From: Chryseobacterium oranimense | GTDB lineage: Bacteria > Bacteroidota > Bacteroidia > Flavobacteriales > Weeksellaceae | Assembly (NCBI RefSeq): GCF_900129755.1 | Contig: NZ_FQWT01000006.1 | Location: forward strand, 124,001 to 188,000 | Length of the DNA: 64,000 nucleotides | Direction of reading: 5' to 3' | In this document: one piece after another, positions 45,243 through 53,915 of the stretch | Layout of the letters: each line of letters opens with the position of its first letter | Position numbering within the stretch: position 1 is the first letter of the stretch | Translations under genes and position numbers: made by a program | Notes under the pieces: model-generated | The model's input: the letters and a program-made list of their open reading frames with translations, nothing else | What the model was told of the DNA's origin: nothing | The model's database searches: none

Positions 45243-45827
45243 ATGGATTTATTGCAAAAATGGACAGATCATTACATCGAGGCAGGATGTGACGAAGTGG
45301 GAAGAGGATGTCTTAGCGGACCAGTGGTGGCTGCAGCTGTGATTCTGGATGACAGTTTTCAACAAAATCTCGTTAATGATTCCAAGAAGCTAACATTCAA
45401 AACGAGAATGGAACTGGATAGCTATATAAAAGACAATGTGAAGAATTATGCTATTGCAGAACTATCTCCTTCATTTATAGATCAACACAACATTCTTAAT
45501 GCAAGCATCCATGCCATGCATCGTGCTTTGGATCAATTAACCATAATTCCTGAACTAATTCTGGTTGACGGAAATAAATTCCATCCGTATAATTATATTC
45601 CTCATCAATGCATCATTAAAGGAGATTCCAAGGTTCTTTCTATAGCAGCCGCATCTATTCTGGCAAAAAACTACAGAGACAGACTGATGATCGAGCTCCA
45701 TGAAGAGCATCCGGAGTACTGCTGGAATACTAACTTCGGATATGCTACTAAAGCACACCAGGAGGCTTTGATAAAGTTTGGCCCTACAAAATATCACAGA
45801 CAATCATTCAGGCTTAAATATGATTAA
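45243..45827 (+). CDS. rnhB: Ribonuclease HII
   Basis: 194 residues, standard length. It removes RNA from RNA-DNA hybrids and single ribonucleotides from DNA. The active-site DE pair is at residues 17-18 in CDEVGRGCLSGPVVAAAVIL; the third and fourth acidic residues are supplied by ELILVDGNKF and the region after KVLSIAAASILAKNYRDRLM. The start ATG 45243 gives the normal short N-terminus. Followed by a terminator shared with the convergent yidC. Confidence 0.95.
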   Translation: MDLLQKWTDHYIEAGCDEVGRGCLSGPVVAAAVILDDSFQQNLVNDSKKLTFKTRMELDSYIKDNVKNYAIAELSPSFIDQHNILNASIHAMHRALDQLTIIPELILVDGNKFHPYNYIPHQCIIKGDSKVLSIAAASILAKNYRDRLMIELHEEHPEYCWNTNFGYATKAHQEALIKFGPTKYHRQSFRLKYD

Positions 45828-45851
45828 AGGTTTGTAAACTTTATATAAAAC

Positions 45852-45884
45852 AAAAAGAGAAGCAAAATTGCTTCTCTTTTTATA
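45852..45884. terminator. Bidirectional terminator between rnhB and yidC
   Basis: AAAAAGAGAAGCAA / TTGCTTCTCTTTTT, a 14-bp perfect stem with a 2-nt centre, between convergent genes. Confidence 0.92.
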
Positions 45885-45898
45885 TTAACTTAATTATT

Positions 45899-47695
45899 TT
45901 ATTTCTTTTTTCTCTGTTGCTCCTGAATTCTTTGCTGATCCTGAGCTTTCTCCATCATTTCTCTCATTCTTTTCTGGAACTTACCTTCAGCTTTTGGCTT
46001 TTCCTTATTGGCCTGAATCTGTGCATGGATTTTCTTTTCGTCAAGTATCACGTATTTAATAACAAGAATTATTAGAATGTTAATCGCATTCGATACAAAA
46101 TAATACCATGAAAGACCTGATGCCGATGTATTCAGGAAGAAAAGGAAGGTAATCGGGAAGATATACATCAGCACTTTCATGTTTGGCATTCCTTCCTGCT
46201 GAGGCTGCTGCATATTTCCAGATGTCATTACCGTATAAATCAAGATCACAATGGTACAAGCTAACGCAAAAACACTTAAGTGGTCTCCCAGGAACGGAAC
46301 TTTAAAAGGAAGCTTAATAAGATCATCATAAGCAGTAAGATCCTTTGCAAACCAGAATCCCTGTCCTCTTAAATCTATAAAGTTCGGGAAGAAACGGAAT
46401 AAGGCATAGAAGATAGGGATCTGAACTAATGCCGGAAGACATCCTGCCATCTGGTTCACTCCTGCCTTTCGGTAGATTTCCATAGTAGCCTGCTGTTTCT
46501 TCATTGGGTCTGCATCCTTAAGCTTTGCATTGACTTCATCAATTTCCGGACGGATCACCTTCATCATGGCACTTAACTTATGCTGTTTGTACATGATTGG
46601 GGATAAAATCAGCTTTACGATGATGGTCATTAAGAAAATCACCCACCCGGCCGTAAGCCCCCAGCTGGCAATAAAGTTATACATTGGCATGAAGAACCCG
46701 CGGTTCATCCATCCGATGAAAGACCAACCTAAAGGAAGAATTTCATCAAAGTTTTTATCATAAGACTTTAACAACGGTAAATCAAGCGGCATAAAATACC
46801 AGGTAAAGTCCTGGTTAAGCTCACTTCCTGTCATCTGTACGAATCCTTCAAAATTAAGTTTCTTCAGATATTCACCTTCTTCAATGGTTTCCTGATTCCC
46901 TTTACTCTGTGTGAAACCGTTTTTAGCTTCAATTACAGAAGAGAAAAACTGCTGCTTTACACCAATCCAGTTCAGGGTTTCTTTTTCTTCATTCATTTCT
47001 GTTCTTCCGTCATAATCATAATCTTTATAATTATTGAAAGCATATGAGAATTCAGAGTGAGACTGCTCCTGTGCTCTACCCTTTTCAAGATTTCTGACAC
47101 TATAATCCCAGATAAAATCTGCTTTATTATCAGCAGTGATAGCAGCAAGCCCTTTTGTTCTTACTTTAAAATCCAGTGTGTATTTTGGAAGTAATGTGTA
47201 AACAAACTGTATAACAGCATTGTTATAGTTGGCCGTCATCGTTACAGCATTTCCGTTTACAGCCGGTGTGAAAACCAGGTCTTTTGTATTGATAACTTTT
47301 CCAGTTTTATCTTTAAACTGAAAACCGTAATTTGAATTCTTTTTATCAATCAGGTAAAGCGGAAGATCTGCTTTATCTGTTTTATGATCATATGCTTTAT
47401 ATTCCGCAAGTTGTACTTTGGAAACCTGTCCTCCCAGGCTTGAGAATTCTACATTCAGTTCTTTGTTGCTCAAACTGGCTGTCTGAATTGCACCAGGAGT
47501 TACATTTGGATTGATATTGCTTGCCTGAGTCTGTTTTACAGCATTTTTCGCCTGTTCGGTCTTCTGCTGCTGAGCTTTTACCTGTTCCTCTTTCGACTGC
47601 TTGTTCTGGAAATAGAACATGAATCCGAAAAGAACCAAACATAAAACCGCAAAACTGATCATTTGACTTTTATCGATTCCGTTGTTTTGTTGCAT
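45899..47695 (-). CDS. yidC: Membrane protein insertase YidC
   Basis: 598 residues, the long Gram-negative form. N-terminal helix (MISFAVLCLVLFGFMFYFQ, residues ~12-30), Gln/Lys-rich linker, a large beta-sandwich periplasmic domain (about 70-340), then the conserved five-helix insertase core (GLTAGWVIFLMTIIVKLILS, MAGCLPALVQIPIFYALFRF, VLMYIFPITFLFFL). The basic tail KFQKRMREMMEKAQDQQRIQ suits ribosome contact. It inserts inner-membrane proteins alone or with SecYEG. Downstream of pyrG on the same strand, with a weak terminator between. TATTTTTG at 47759-47766 (minus strand) is a candidate -7 box for its own promoter. Confidence 0.96.
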   Translation of the reverse strand: MQQNNGIDKSQMISFAVLCLVLFGFMFYFQNKQSKEEQVKAQQQKTEQAKNAVKQTQASNINPNVTPGAIQTASLSNKELNVEFSSLGGQVSKVQLAEYKAYDHKTDKADLPLYLIDKKNSNYGFQFKDKTGKVINTKDLVFTPAVNGNAVTMTANYNNAVIQFVYTLLPKYTLDFKVRTKGLAAITADNKADFIWDYSVRNLEKGRAQEQSHSEFSYAFNNYKDYDYDGRTEMNEEKETLNWIGVKQQFFSSVIEAKNGFTQSKGNQETIEEGEYLKKLNFEGFVQMTGSELNQDFTWYFMPLDLPLLKSYDKNFDEILPLGWSFIGWMNRGFFMPMYNFIASWGLTAGWVIFLMTIIVKLILSPIMYKQHKLSAMMKVIRPEIDEVNAKLKDADPMKKQQATMEIYRKAGVNQMAGCLPALVQIPIFYALFRFFPNFIDLRGQGFWFAKDLTAYDDLIKLPFKVPFLGDHLSVFALACTIVILIYTVMTSGNMQQPQQEGMPNMKVLMYIFPITFLFFLNTSASGLSWYYFVSNAINILIILVIKYVILDEKKIHAQIQANKEKPKAEGKFQKRMREMMEKAQDQQRIQEQQRKKK

Positions 47696-47810
47696 TTTAT
47701 TTTTATATTAAAATTTTAAATTTTATCCGGCACACCCATGATGTACTTTTTGAGCTGACAAAAATACTGTTTTTTTATCAAAACTCTATGCATTACTATG
47801 TTACTATATA

Positions 47811-47840
47811 ATAAACCCAGGCTGAGAATAATCAGTCTGA
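47811..47840 (-). terminator. Weak terminator-like hairpin between pyrG and yidC
   Basis: CAGACTGA / TCAGCCTG on the minus strand (one mismatch), followed by GGTTTATTA. It may give partial termination of pyrG transcripts. Confidence 0.35.
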
Positions 47841-47874
47841 GTTTATGATAAGACGTTTATGGTCAATAATTACC

Positions 47875-49482
47875 TTATTTCTTTTCGCAAGCCTTGATAA
47901 AAGCTCTGAACAGAGGATGCGGCGTTGCTACTGTACTTTTATATTCAGGGTGGTACTGTACTCCTACATAAAACGGATGATCCGGAAGTTCAAGAGCCTC
48001 TACAAGACCTGTTTCAGGATTGGTCCCTGTCGCCAGGAAGCCATTCTTCTCGAATTCCTGAAGATAATCACTGTTGAATTCATAACGGTGACGGTGTCTT
48101 TCTGTAATATTTTTAGTACCATAGATTTCGTTTAATCTGGAACCGTTCTTTAAAGCACATTTCCAGGCTCCAAGACGCATGGTTCCTCCTTTATCCACAA
48201 TGTTTTTCTGCTCTTCCATTAATGAAATAACCGGATCAGGTGTTGCCGTATCAAATTCCATTGAGTTTGCTTTGGTATGTCCTAAAACATTTCTTGCAAA
48301 TTCAACCGTCATGATCTGCATTCCCAGACAGATTCCCAGCATAGGAATTTTATTTTCTCTGGCATATTGTGCCGTAAGGACCTTACCTTCAATTCCTCTG
48401 TCTCCAAAACCAGGTGCTACAAGAATACCATTAACCCCTTTTAAAGTATCTTTAATGTTTTCAGCGGTAATATCTCCACTGTACACCCATCTTACTTTTA
48501 CTTCCGTTTCAAGATCGGCTCCGGCATGTTTGAACGCTTCAGCAATGGAAATATAAGAATCCTGTAGGGAAACATATTTTCCTACCAAGGCTATTTCTAC
48601 TGTTCTTTTAGGGTTCTGGAATTTTTTAAGGAAGTTTTTCCATTCCTTGATATCAGCTTCTTTATCACTTTTAAGGTCTAAACCTTTCAGCACTACATCA
48701 TCAAAATTCTGTTTCTGAAGATAGATAGGAACTTCATAGATTGTTTCAAGATCTTTACATTCAATCACATTATCTAAAGGAACATTACAGAACTGAGCCA
48801 GTTTTGCTCTCTGGTCCTTTGGAATTTTATGTTCTGTTCTGCAAACCAAAACATCGGCCATGATTCCGCTTTCCATTAATTGACGGACTGAATGCTGTGA
48901 AGGTTTTGTTTTCAATTCACCGCTTGAAGCCAGATAAGGCAATAGGGTAAGGTGGATCACCATAGAATTTTTCTCACCAAGTTCCCATTTCAGCTGACGG
49001 ACAGTTTCAATGTACGGAAGAGATTCAATATCCCCGACAGTTCCTCCGATCTCGGTAATGATGATATCGTAGTTCTGCTTGGAAAGCATTTTGATTCTGC
49101 GCTTGATCTCGTTGGTGATATGAGGAATTACCTGAACTGTTTTTCCAAGGAAATCTCCTTTTCTTTCTTTTTCAATAACAGTTTGGTAAATTTTTCCTGT
49201 AGTAACGTTGTTATTCTGGGAAGTAGGAGCATCAAGGTAACGCTCGTAGTGACCTAAATCCAGATCCGTTTCCGCACCATCTTCGGTTACATAGCATTCT
49301 CCGTGTTCATATGGATTCAGTGTCCCTGGGTCGATGTTAATATAAGGATCCAGTTTCTGGATTGTTACATTAAAGCCGCGTGATTTTAGTAGAAGTCCCA
49401 GAGAAGCAGAAACGATTCCCTTTCCCAAAGATGAAGTTACACCTCCTGTCACAAAGATGTACTTTGTATTCTTTTTACTCAT
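47875..49482 (-). CDS. pyrG: CTP synthase
   Basis: 535 residues from ATG 49482; the frame is open further upstream but the extra codons lack conservation and the promoter lies there. It converts UTP to CTP with glutamine. N-terminal synthase domain: YIFVTGGVTSSLGKGIVSAS (P-loop at ~13-22), DPYINIDPGTLNPYEHGE, ITEIGGTVGDIES. C-terminal class I glutamine amidotransferase: PMLGICLGMQIMTVEFARN with nucleophile Cys385, and VQYHPEYKS carrying the His-Glu. Probable monocistronic or leaky operon with yidC. Confidence 0.97.
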   Translation of the reverse strand: MSKKNTKYIFVTGGVTSSLGKGIVSASLGLLLKSRGFNVTIQKLDPYINIDPGTLNPYEHGECYVTEDGAETDLDLGHYERYLDAPTSQNNNVTTGKIYQTVIEKERKGDFLGKTVQVIPHITNEIKRRIKMLSKQNYDIIITEIGGTVGDIESLPYIETVRQLKWELGEKNSMVIHLTLLPYLASSGELKTKPSQHSVRQLMESGIMADVLVCRTEHKIPKDQRAKLAQFCNVPLDNVIECKDLETIYEVPIYLQKQNFDDVVLKGLDLKSDKEADIKEWKNFLKKFQNPKRTVEIALVGKYVSLQDSYISIAEAFKHAGADLETEVKVRWVYSGDITAENIKDTLKGVNGILVAPGFGDRGIEGKVLTAQYARENKIPMLGICLGMQIMTVEFARNVLGHTKANSMEFDTATPDPVISLMEEQKNIVDKGGTMRLGAWKCALKNGSRLNEIYGTKNITERHRHRYEFNSDYLQEFEKNGFLATGTNPETGLVEALELPDHPFYVGVQYHPEYKSTVATPHPLFRAFIKACEKK

Positions 49483-49497
49483 TAGATTAGGTTTGTG

Positions 49498-49529
49498 CAA
49501 AGTTATGAGAAAAAGAGATACAAAGCAAT
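49498..49529 (-). promoter_or_regulatory. pyrG promoter
   Basis: Minus strand: TTG, 20-base spacer, TAACTTTG (full TAnnTTTG match), about 16 bases before the ATG. The leader would be very short. Confidence 0.55.
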
Positions 49530-49595
49530 TTTTTAAATTTTGAAAATGGGAAAAAGCGATAACGGTCCTGATATCAGCATATAATATCAACTAAT

Positions 49596-49633
49596 AAAAA
49601 AAGGTTTTCCAATTACTTGAAAAACCTTTTTTA
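49596..49633 (-). terminator. Terminator of the YceI gene
   Basis: AAAAAAGGTTTT / AAAACCTTTTTT 12-bp stem with a T run on the minus strand. Confidence 0.88.
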
Positions 49634-49650
49634 GCCCAATTATTTATTGA

Positions 49651-50220
49651 CTATTGCTTTACCAGTTCAAAAAATAAACTTACTTCCACATCTTTGGCTA
49701 CACCAGCTCCGGTTGGATCATATTTGATTCCATAGTCAAGACGGTTCACTGTAAATTTGGTCTGGAAACCCATTACTTCTTTTCCCTGCTGGTTTTTCGT
49801 AACGCCTCCAAACGTTACCGGAACTGTAATTTCTTTTATAGTTTCCTTAATTTTCAGGGTTCCTTTCAGTGTATATAAATTATTCTTGTCTTTAGTGATA
49901 GAGGTGCTGTGAAAGCTTATTGCCGGATATTTATCCACATCAAAAAAATCAGGGCTCTTAAGATGTTTATCTCTCATATCCACTCCTGTATTGATGGAGT
50001 TTACTTCTACCCCGAAATCAAAAACAGCATTATCTAAATTCGGACCTTCAGCAGTAACCCTTCCTTTAAAGGTATCAAAGCGCCCCTGTACGAAGCTGAT
50101 TCCCATATGTTTGATCGTAAAGTTTACCGAAGAATGCATAGGATCTGCCGACCATTCTGTCTGAGCGAATCCCAAAACGCTTAGCAGCGTGAATACGAAG
50201 GATAAAAATACTTTTTTCAT
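49651..50220 (-). CDS. YceI-family periplasmic lipid-binding protein
   Basis: 189 residues. The signal peptide (VFLSFVFTLLSVLGFAQ) is cleaved near residue 19. The YceI lipocalin-like fold is shown by WSADPMHSSVNFTIKHMGIS at the start of the mature protein, DMRDKHLKSPDFFDVDKYPA, then the LKIKETIKEITVPVTFGG strand and a C-terminal RLDYGIKYDP motif. Family members bind isoprenoid chains such as polyprenyl quinones in a beta-barrel. Cellular role here unknown. Single gene. Confidence 0.92.
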   Translation of the reverse strand: MKKVFLSFVFTLLSVLGFAQTEWSADPMHSSVNFTIKHMGISFVQGRFDTFKGRVTAEGPNLDNAVFDFGVEVNSINTGVDMRDKHLKSPDFFDVDKYPAISFHSTSITKDKNNLYTLKGTLKIKETIKEITVPVTFGGVTKNQQGKEVMGFQTKFTVNRLDYGIKYDPTGAGVAKDVEVSLFFELVKQ

Positions 50221-50338
50221 TATAACTTATTTTTAGTTGAGTAAAGGTAATATATATTGACTACTCTTGGTCTTGATGTATGATAGTTTTTATTCTTTCT
50301 CAATCGTTCTTACCTTATGACTACATCAAAAAAATAAT

Positions 50339-51424
50339 TTACTTTTTTATAATTTTTTTAATTGTTTCCTTTATCAACTCTTTTCTATGATCTTTGTCAG
50401 AAAGTAAGCTTAGACTTTGATCAATATTATGATCACAGTGACATTTATCCTTACATATTTTATCATAGCAAGTACTTGCAGGAGATGATATGACAAGATT
50501 ATTCAGGTTATATTCAAAATCTCTTATATTACCTAATAGCCATTTATTCATTTCTTTTAAATTTGGATATCCAAGCTTCTCGCATGGATAAACATCTCCT
50601 GTGGGTGATATCACTACTCTTAATTTGCCTGATGTACATTCTTTTTTAAAAATAGGGTTTTTGAAATAATCAACACTCTTTTCACGTGACAATTTTCTAA
50701 ATGAAGATATAAATACATCTTGTTTATTATAAGTATTGAAATAATAATTATTTATTTCTTTAAACTTATCATAATCTAAATTCGGCTTATAATTCTCATG
50801 AGTTCTAGCAATTTGAAAACTAAAATCTGGCACCTTTATTTCCTTATGCAAATAATCTATAAGATCTTTAAAAATTTCCTGATTATATTCATTATAAGTT
50901 GCCAATGCAACTATTGTAATATTTTTATATTTTTTTGCAGCTTCTATAGATTTTGTAATTGAATCTTTCCATTTTCTAAAACTACCCTTGAGTGCTGTAA
51001 ATCTATCCATATCTTCAGGATTGGGAGAATTAATAGAAAAATGAAGTCTTATATTGCTTTTACAATGCTGGCCATAATAATTAATAAACTCCAGGATTCT
51101 ATCTGTAAACCATCCATTGGTTGGGATACATATAACTCCGGGATTCCATGTTTCTGAAATAGCAGCAATGACTTCATGTAAATCTCTTCTTGTAAAGGGT
51201 TCTCCTCCTCCTACATGAACTCGCTGTATGGGGTTTACAAATTTTCCCATTTCTCGGATTTCATTAGGGCTGAGTACCGGAAGTTTTTTATTAAGTGCAT
51301 CCAGAACAAAGCAATGCTTACACTTCATATTACAGATATCGGTAATAAAAAAAGTAACTTCTGAAATCCTTTGTTTATTAATTAGAGCTGGAAGATATTT
51401 AAGATATCGGAGATTATTTACCAT
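50339..51424 (-). CDS. Radical SAM protein with SPASM-like C-terminal cysteines
   Basis: 361 residues. The radical SAM cluster motif CNMKCKHC gives Cys31, Cys35 and Cys38 for the 4Fe-4S centre, followed by GGGEP at 72-76 for SAM binding. The C-terminal half holds further Cys residues in a SPASM-like pattern: KKECTSGKLRVVISPTGDVYPCEKLG and STCYDKICKDKCHCDHN, enough for auxiliary clusters. Such enzymes modify peptides, sugars or protein residues by radical chemistry. The start overlaps the upstream glycosyltransferase gene by 11 bases, so the pair is one operon. The DNA is visibly more AT-rich than flanking genes, suggesting transfer. The substrate is unknown; no precursor peptide gene is seen. 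Confidence 0.85.
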   Translation of the reverse strand: MVNNLRYLKYLPALINKQRISEVTFFITDICNMKCKHCFVLDALNKKLPVLSPNEIREMGKFVNPIQRVHVGGGEPFTRRDLHEVIAAISETWNPGVICIPTNGWFTDRILEFINYYGQHCKSNIRLHFSINSPNPEDMDRFTALKGSFRKWKDSITKSIEAAKKYKNITIVALATYNEYNQEIFKDLIDYLHKEIKVPDFSFQIARTHENYKPNLDYDKFKEINNYYFNTYNKQDVFISSFRKLSREKSVDYFKNPIFKKECTSGKLRVVISPTGDVYPCEKLGYPNLKEMNKWLLGNIRDFEYNLNNLVISSPASTCYDKICKDKCHCDHNIDQSLSLLSDKDHRKELIKETIKKIIKK

Positions 51425-52205
51425 TATTTTTATGTTTTGATATTAAATATAATGAATAAGTTTCAAGTGTGATATATTTTAATCCTTTATAACCATCTAA
51501 AAAAGCAAATTTTATAAAAAAATTATATATAAAATAAATGTAATAAAAAAACGGAACTTTCGTAACAAAGAACTTTTTCATTTTAATTCTTTTGGAAATA
51601 ATGTTATCATTTATTATATCCAAATTTTCCTCATGAGATATGGCTTCCAAATGAGCATATTTTTTCCTTCTCATTATCCAATGATCTATTCCTTTTGAAA
51701 ATTGATAGTGTAAGATATATCCTTTTAAAAAACCATTTTCACCTTTGTAAATTAGTTTTTCATGAACATTACCTTGAAATTTGACTTTTTTAGGTCTAAC
51801 TAATCTTTCAATCCAGAAAGATGAAGAATAGTTCCATTTCAATATTTTATTTTCAAGAACAACTCTTCTCCTTAATAAATAAACATCTAGCTTCCCCTCT
51901 TTCTTATTACATATTTTAAATATTTCTTCAGACAAGTCTTTAGTTAATCTTTCATCTGCATCCAATATCAAAACATATTCATTTTTGAATTCAATTTCAT
52001 GTAAACCGTAATTTCTTTGATCACTGTAATCAACAAATTCTTTTTTATAAAAACGAATATTTAGAGATTCCGAAATTCTTTCAGTTTTATCTTTACTGAA
52101 AGAGTCCAATATTACAATATCATTAGATAGAGAAACTGACTGTACACAATCAGCAATATTCGTTTCTTCATTGTAAGTCAAAATTAAAACTGAAAAACTG
52201 TTCAT
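51414..52205 (-). CDS. Family-2 glycosyltransferase (WaaE/KdtX-like)
   Basis: 263 residues. GT-A fold with the nucleotide-sugar region VLILTYNEETNIADCVQSV at the N-terminus, ILDSFSKDKTERI, and the metal-binding DAD at residues 82-84 in LILDADERL. FQGNVHEKLIYKG and IDHWIMRRKKYAHLEA resemble LPS-core glucosyltransferases of the WaaE/KdtX type. A hydrophobic C-terminal stretch (VPFFYYIYFIYNFFIKFAFL) suggests membrane association. It probably adds a sugar to a cell-surface glycan or lipid. First gene of the pair with the radical SAM enzyme. TATATTTG ends 5 bases before its ATG, implying a nearly leaderless mRNA. Confidence 0.85.
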   Translation of the reverse strand: MNSFSVLILTYNEETNIADCVQSVSLSNDIVILDSFSKDKTERISESLNIRFYKKEFVDYSDQRNYGLHEIEFKNEYVLILDADERLTKDLSEEIFKICNKKEGKLDVYLLRRRVVLENKILKWNYSSSFWIERLVRPKKVKFQGNVHEKLIYKGENGFLKGYILHYQFSKGIDHWIMRRKKYAHLEAISHEENLDIINDNIISKRIKMKKFFVTKVPFFYYIYFIYNFFIKFAFLDGYKGLKYITLETYSLYLISKHKNNGK

Positions 52206-52513
52206 TCACCAAATATATTTATATTTAAATACAATCAGAATGAAATTTATATGAATATTTATTTTTAACTTTTACAACGATCGTTGATAAATGAAAGAAG
52301 AATCTATCATTTAGAATGGAAACAAAATTGGGTAGCTTACATCATCATCTCATTAATAAAATAAAAAAGGGAACTATTCAATGAAGAATTTTTAGACATT
52401 TTCATATAATTCAATTACAAAACATTCAAAACAAAAACTATTTTAAAGAATATCATTCTATAAATAATGTTATCGGATAACTGAGTTTAAAAAAAATTCA
52501 GGAACTTCGCAGT
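52206..52513. other. Gene-free divergent region with a 12-bp palindrome
   Basis: AT-rich DNA between the glycosyltransferase (minus) and radA (plus). CAACGATCGTTG at 52275-52286 is a perfect palindrome and a possible operator. A candidate -7 box for the glycosyltransferase (TATATTTG, minus strand, 52210-52217) lies here. No ORF or RNA gene seen. Confidence 0.45.
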
Positions 52514-53863
52514 ATGGCAAAACTGAAAACAGCATACTTCTGTCAAAACTGCGGAACCCAATACTCCCAATGGATGGGACAGTGCAAAAACTGTGGGGAA
52601 TGGAATACCCTTGTGGAGGAGGTAGTTGAGAAAACCTCATCTAAAGCTCCCCCATTTTCAAAATCAAAACAGCATGTCATCAACATTATTGAGGTTGAAA
52701 CCAGTGAAGAACCCAGAATAAAAACGCCTTCCGAAGAACTGAACCGCGTTCTGGGCGGCGGCATTGTGCTGGGCTCCGTAACGTTGATCGGTGGGGAACC
52801 CGGCATCGGGAAATCTACCCTACTGCTTCAGCTTGCCTTAAAGATGAAGAAAAAGATCTTTTATGTTTCCGGGGAAGAAAGTGCCTCACAGATTAAGATG
52901 CGAGCGGACAGACTGACTGACGTTCAGAATCCCAACTGTTTTCTTTTTACTGAGACTTCATTGGAAAAAATTCTCCATGAAGCTAAAAAACTGGAACCGG
53001 ACTTCATGATCATCGACTCTATCCAGACGCTTCAGTCCCAGCTGATTGAAAGTTCACCCGGAACCGTTTCCCAAATCAGGGAATGTTCCAATGAAATTAT
53101 AAAATTTGCCAAGGAGACCAATACACCCGTTTTCCTGGTAGGTCATATCACAAAAGACGGCCAGATTGCCGGACCAAAGGTGCTGGAACATATGGTAGAT
53201 GTGGTTTTAAATTTCGATGGGGACAGAAATCATCTTTTCAGACTGTTAAGAGCCAATAAAAACCGTTTCGGATCTACTTCCGAGATCGGGATTTACGAAA
53301 TGATCTCCCAGGGTTTAAAAGAAATCAGAAATCCTTCAGAGATTCTTATTACCAAGAAGTTCGAAGAACTTTCCGGGAACTCAGTTGCCGTAACACTGGA
53401 AGGAAACCGTCCGATGCTGCTGGAAATCCAGGCCTTGGTAAGCACTGCTGTTTATGGTACTCCACAGAGAAGTTCTACCGGATTTGACGCGAAACGACTG
53501 AATATGCTTCTGGCTGTCCTTGAAAAACGTGCAGGATTCCAGCTTGGAGCCAAAGACGTGTTTTTAAATATCACAGGAGGTATAAAAACGGATGACCCGG
53601 CCTTAGATCTGGCTGTTGTGGCTTCTATTCTGTCTTCCAATGAAGATATTGCCATTTCCGAACATTTCTGTTTTGCTGGAGAGATTGGATTAAGCGGCGA
53701 AATCCGTCCTATTGCCCAGGTTGAACAAAGAATTACAGAAGCTGAAAAATTAGGTTACGAAAAAATATTTGTTTCAAATCTCAATAAAATCCCGAAAAGG
53801 AAATTTGGCATTAAGATCGAGGAGGTAAGTAAAATTGAGGATTTCCACGAAAGAATCTTTTAA
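52514..53863 (+). CDS. radA: DNA repair protein RadA
   Basis: 449 residues. N-terminal zinc finger with Cys10, Cys13, Cys24, Cys27 (FCQNCG and CKNCG); RecA-like ATPase with Walker A GGEPGIGKST ending at residues 100-102; RadA-specific KNRFG at 249-253; and a Lon-protease-like C-terminal domain (DVFLNITGGIKTDDPALDLAV) lacking a functional protease role. RadA is a DnaB-like helicase that extends branches during recombination and natural transformation. ATG 52514 places the zinc finger correctly. Confidence 0.96.
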   Translation: MAKLKTAYFCQNCGTQYSQWMGQCKNCGEWNTLVEEVVEKTSSKAPPFSKSKQHVINIIEVETSEEPRIKTPSEELNRVLGGGIVLGSVTLIGGEPGIGKSTLLLQLALKMKKKIFYVSGEESASQIKMRADRLTDVQNPNCFLFTETSLEKILHEAKKLEPDFMIIDSIQTLQSQLIESSPGTVSQIRECSNEIIKFAKETNTPVFLVGHITKDGQIAGPKVLEHMVDVVLNFDGDRNHLFRLLRANKNRFGSTSEIGIYEMISQGLKEIRNPSEILITKKFEELSGNSVAVTLEGNRPMLLEIQALVSTAVYGTPQRSSTGFDAKRLNMLLAVLEKRAGFQLGAKDVFLNITGGIKTDDPALDLAVVASILSSNEDIAISEHFCFAGEIGLSGEIRPIAQVEQRITEAEKLGYEKIFVSNLNKIPKRKFGIKIEEVSKIEDFHERIF

Positions 53864-53881
53864 GGAATTAATATGTAAGGA

Positions 53882-53911
53882 TTGGTCGTTCACATATAAT
53901 TTATACCTTTA
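53882..53911 (+). promoter_or_regulatory. Candidate acpH promoter
   Basis: TTG, 19-base spacer, TACCTTTA (one off TAnnTTTG). The predicted transcription start coincides with the ATG at 53916, so the mRNA may be leaderless. Confidence 0.45.
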
Positions 53912-53915
53912 ATCT

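Noticed and set aside
49483..49590. Upstream extension of pyrG
   Set aside because: The conserved CTP synthase N-terminus begins just after ATG 49482, and the promoter core lies in the extension.
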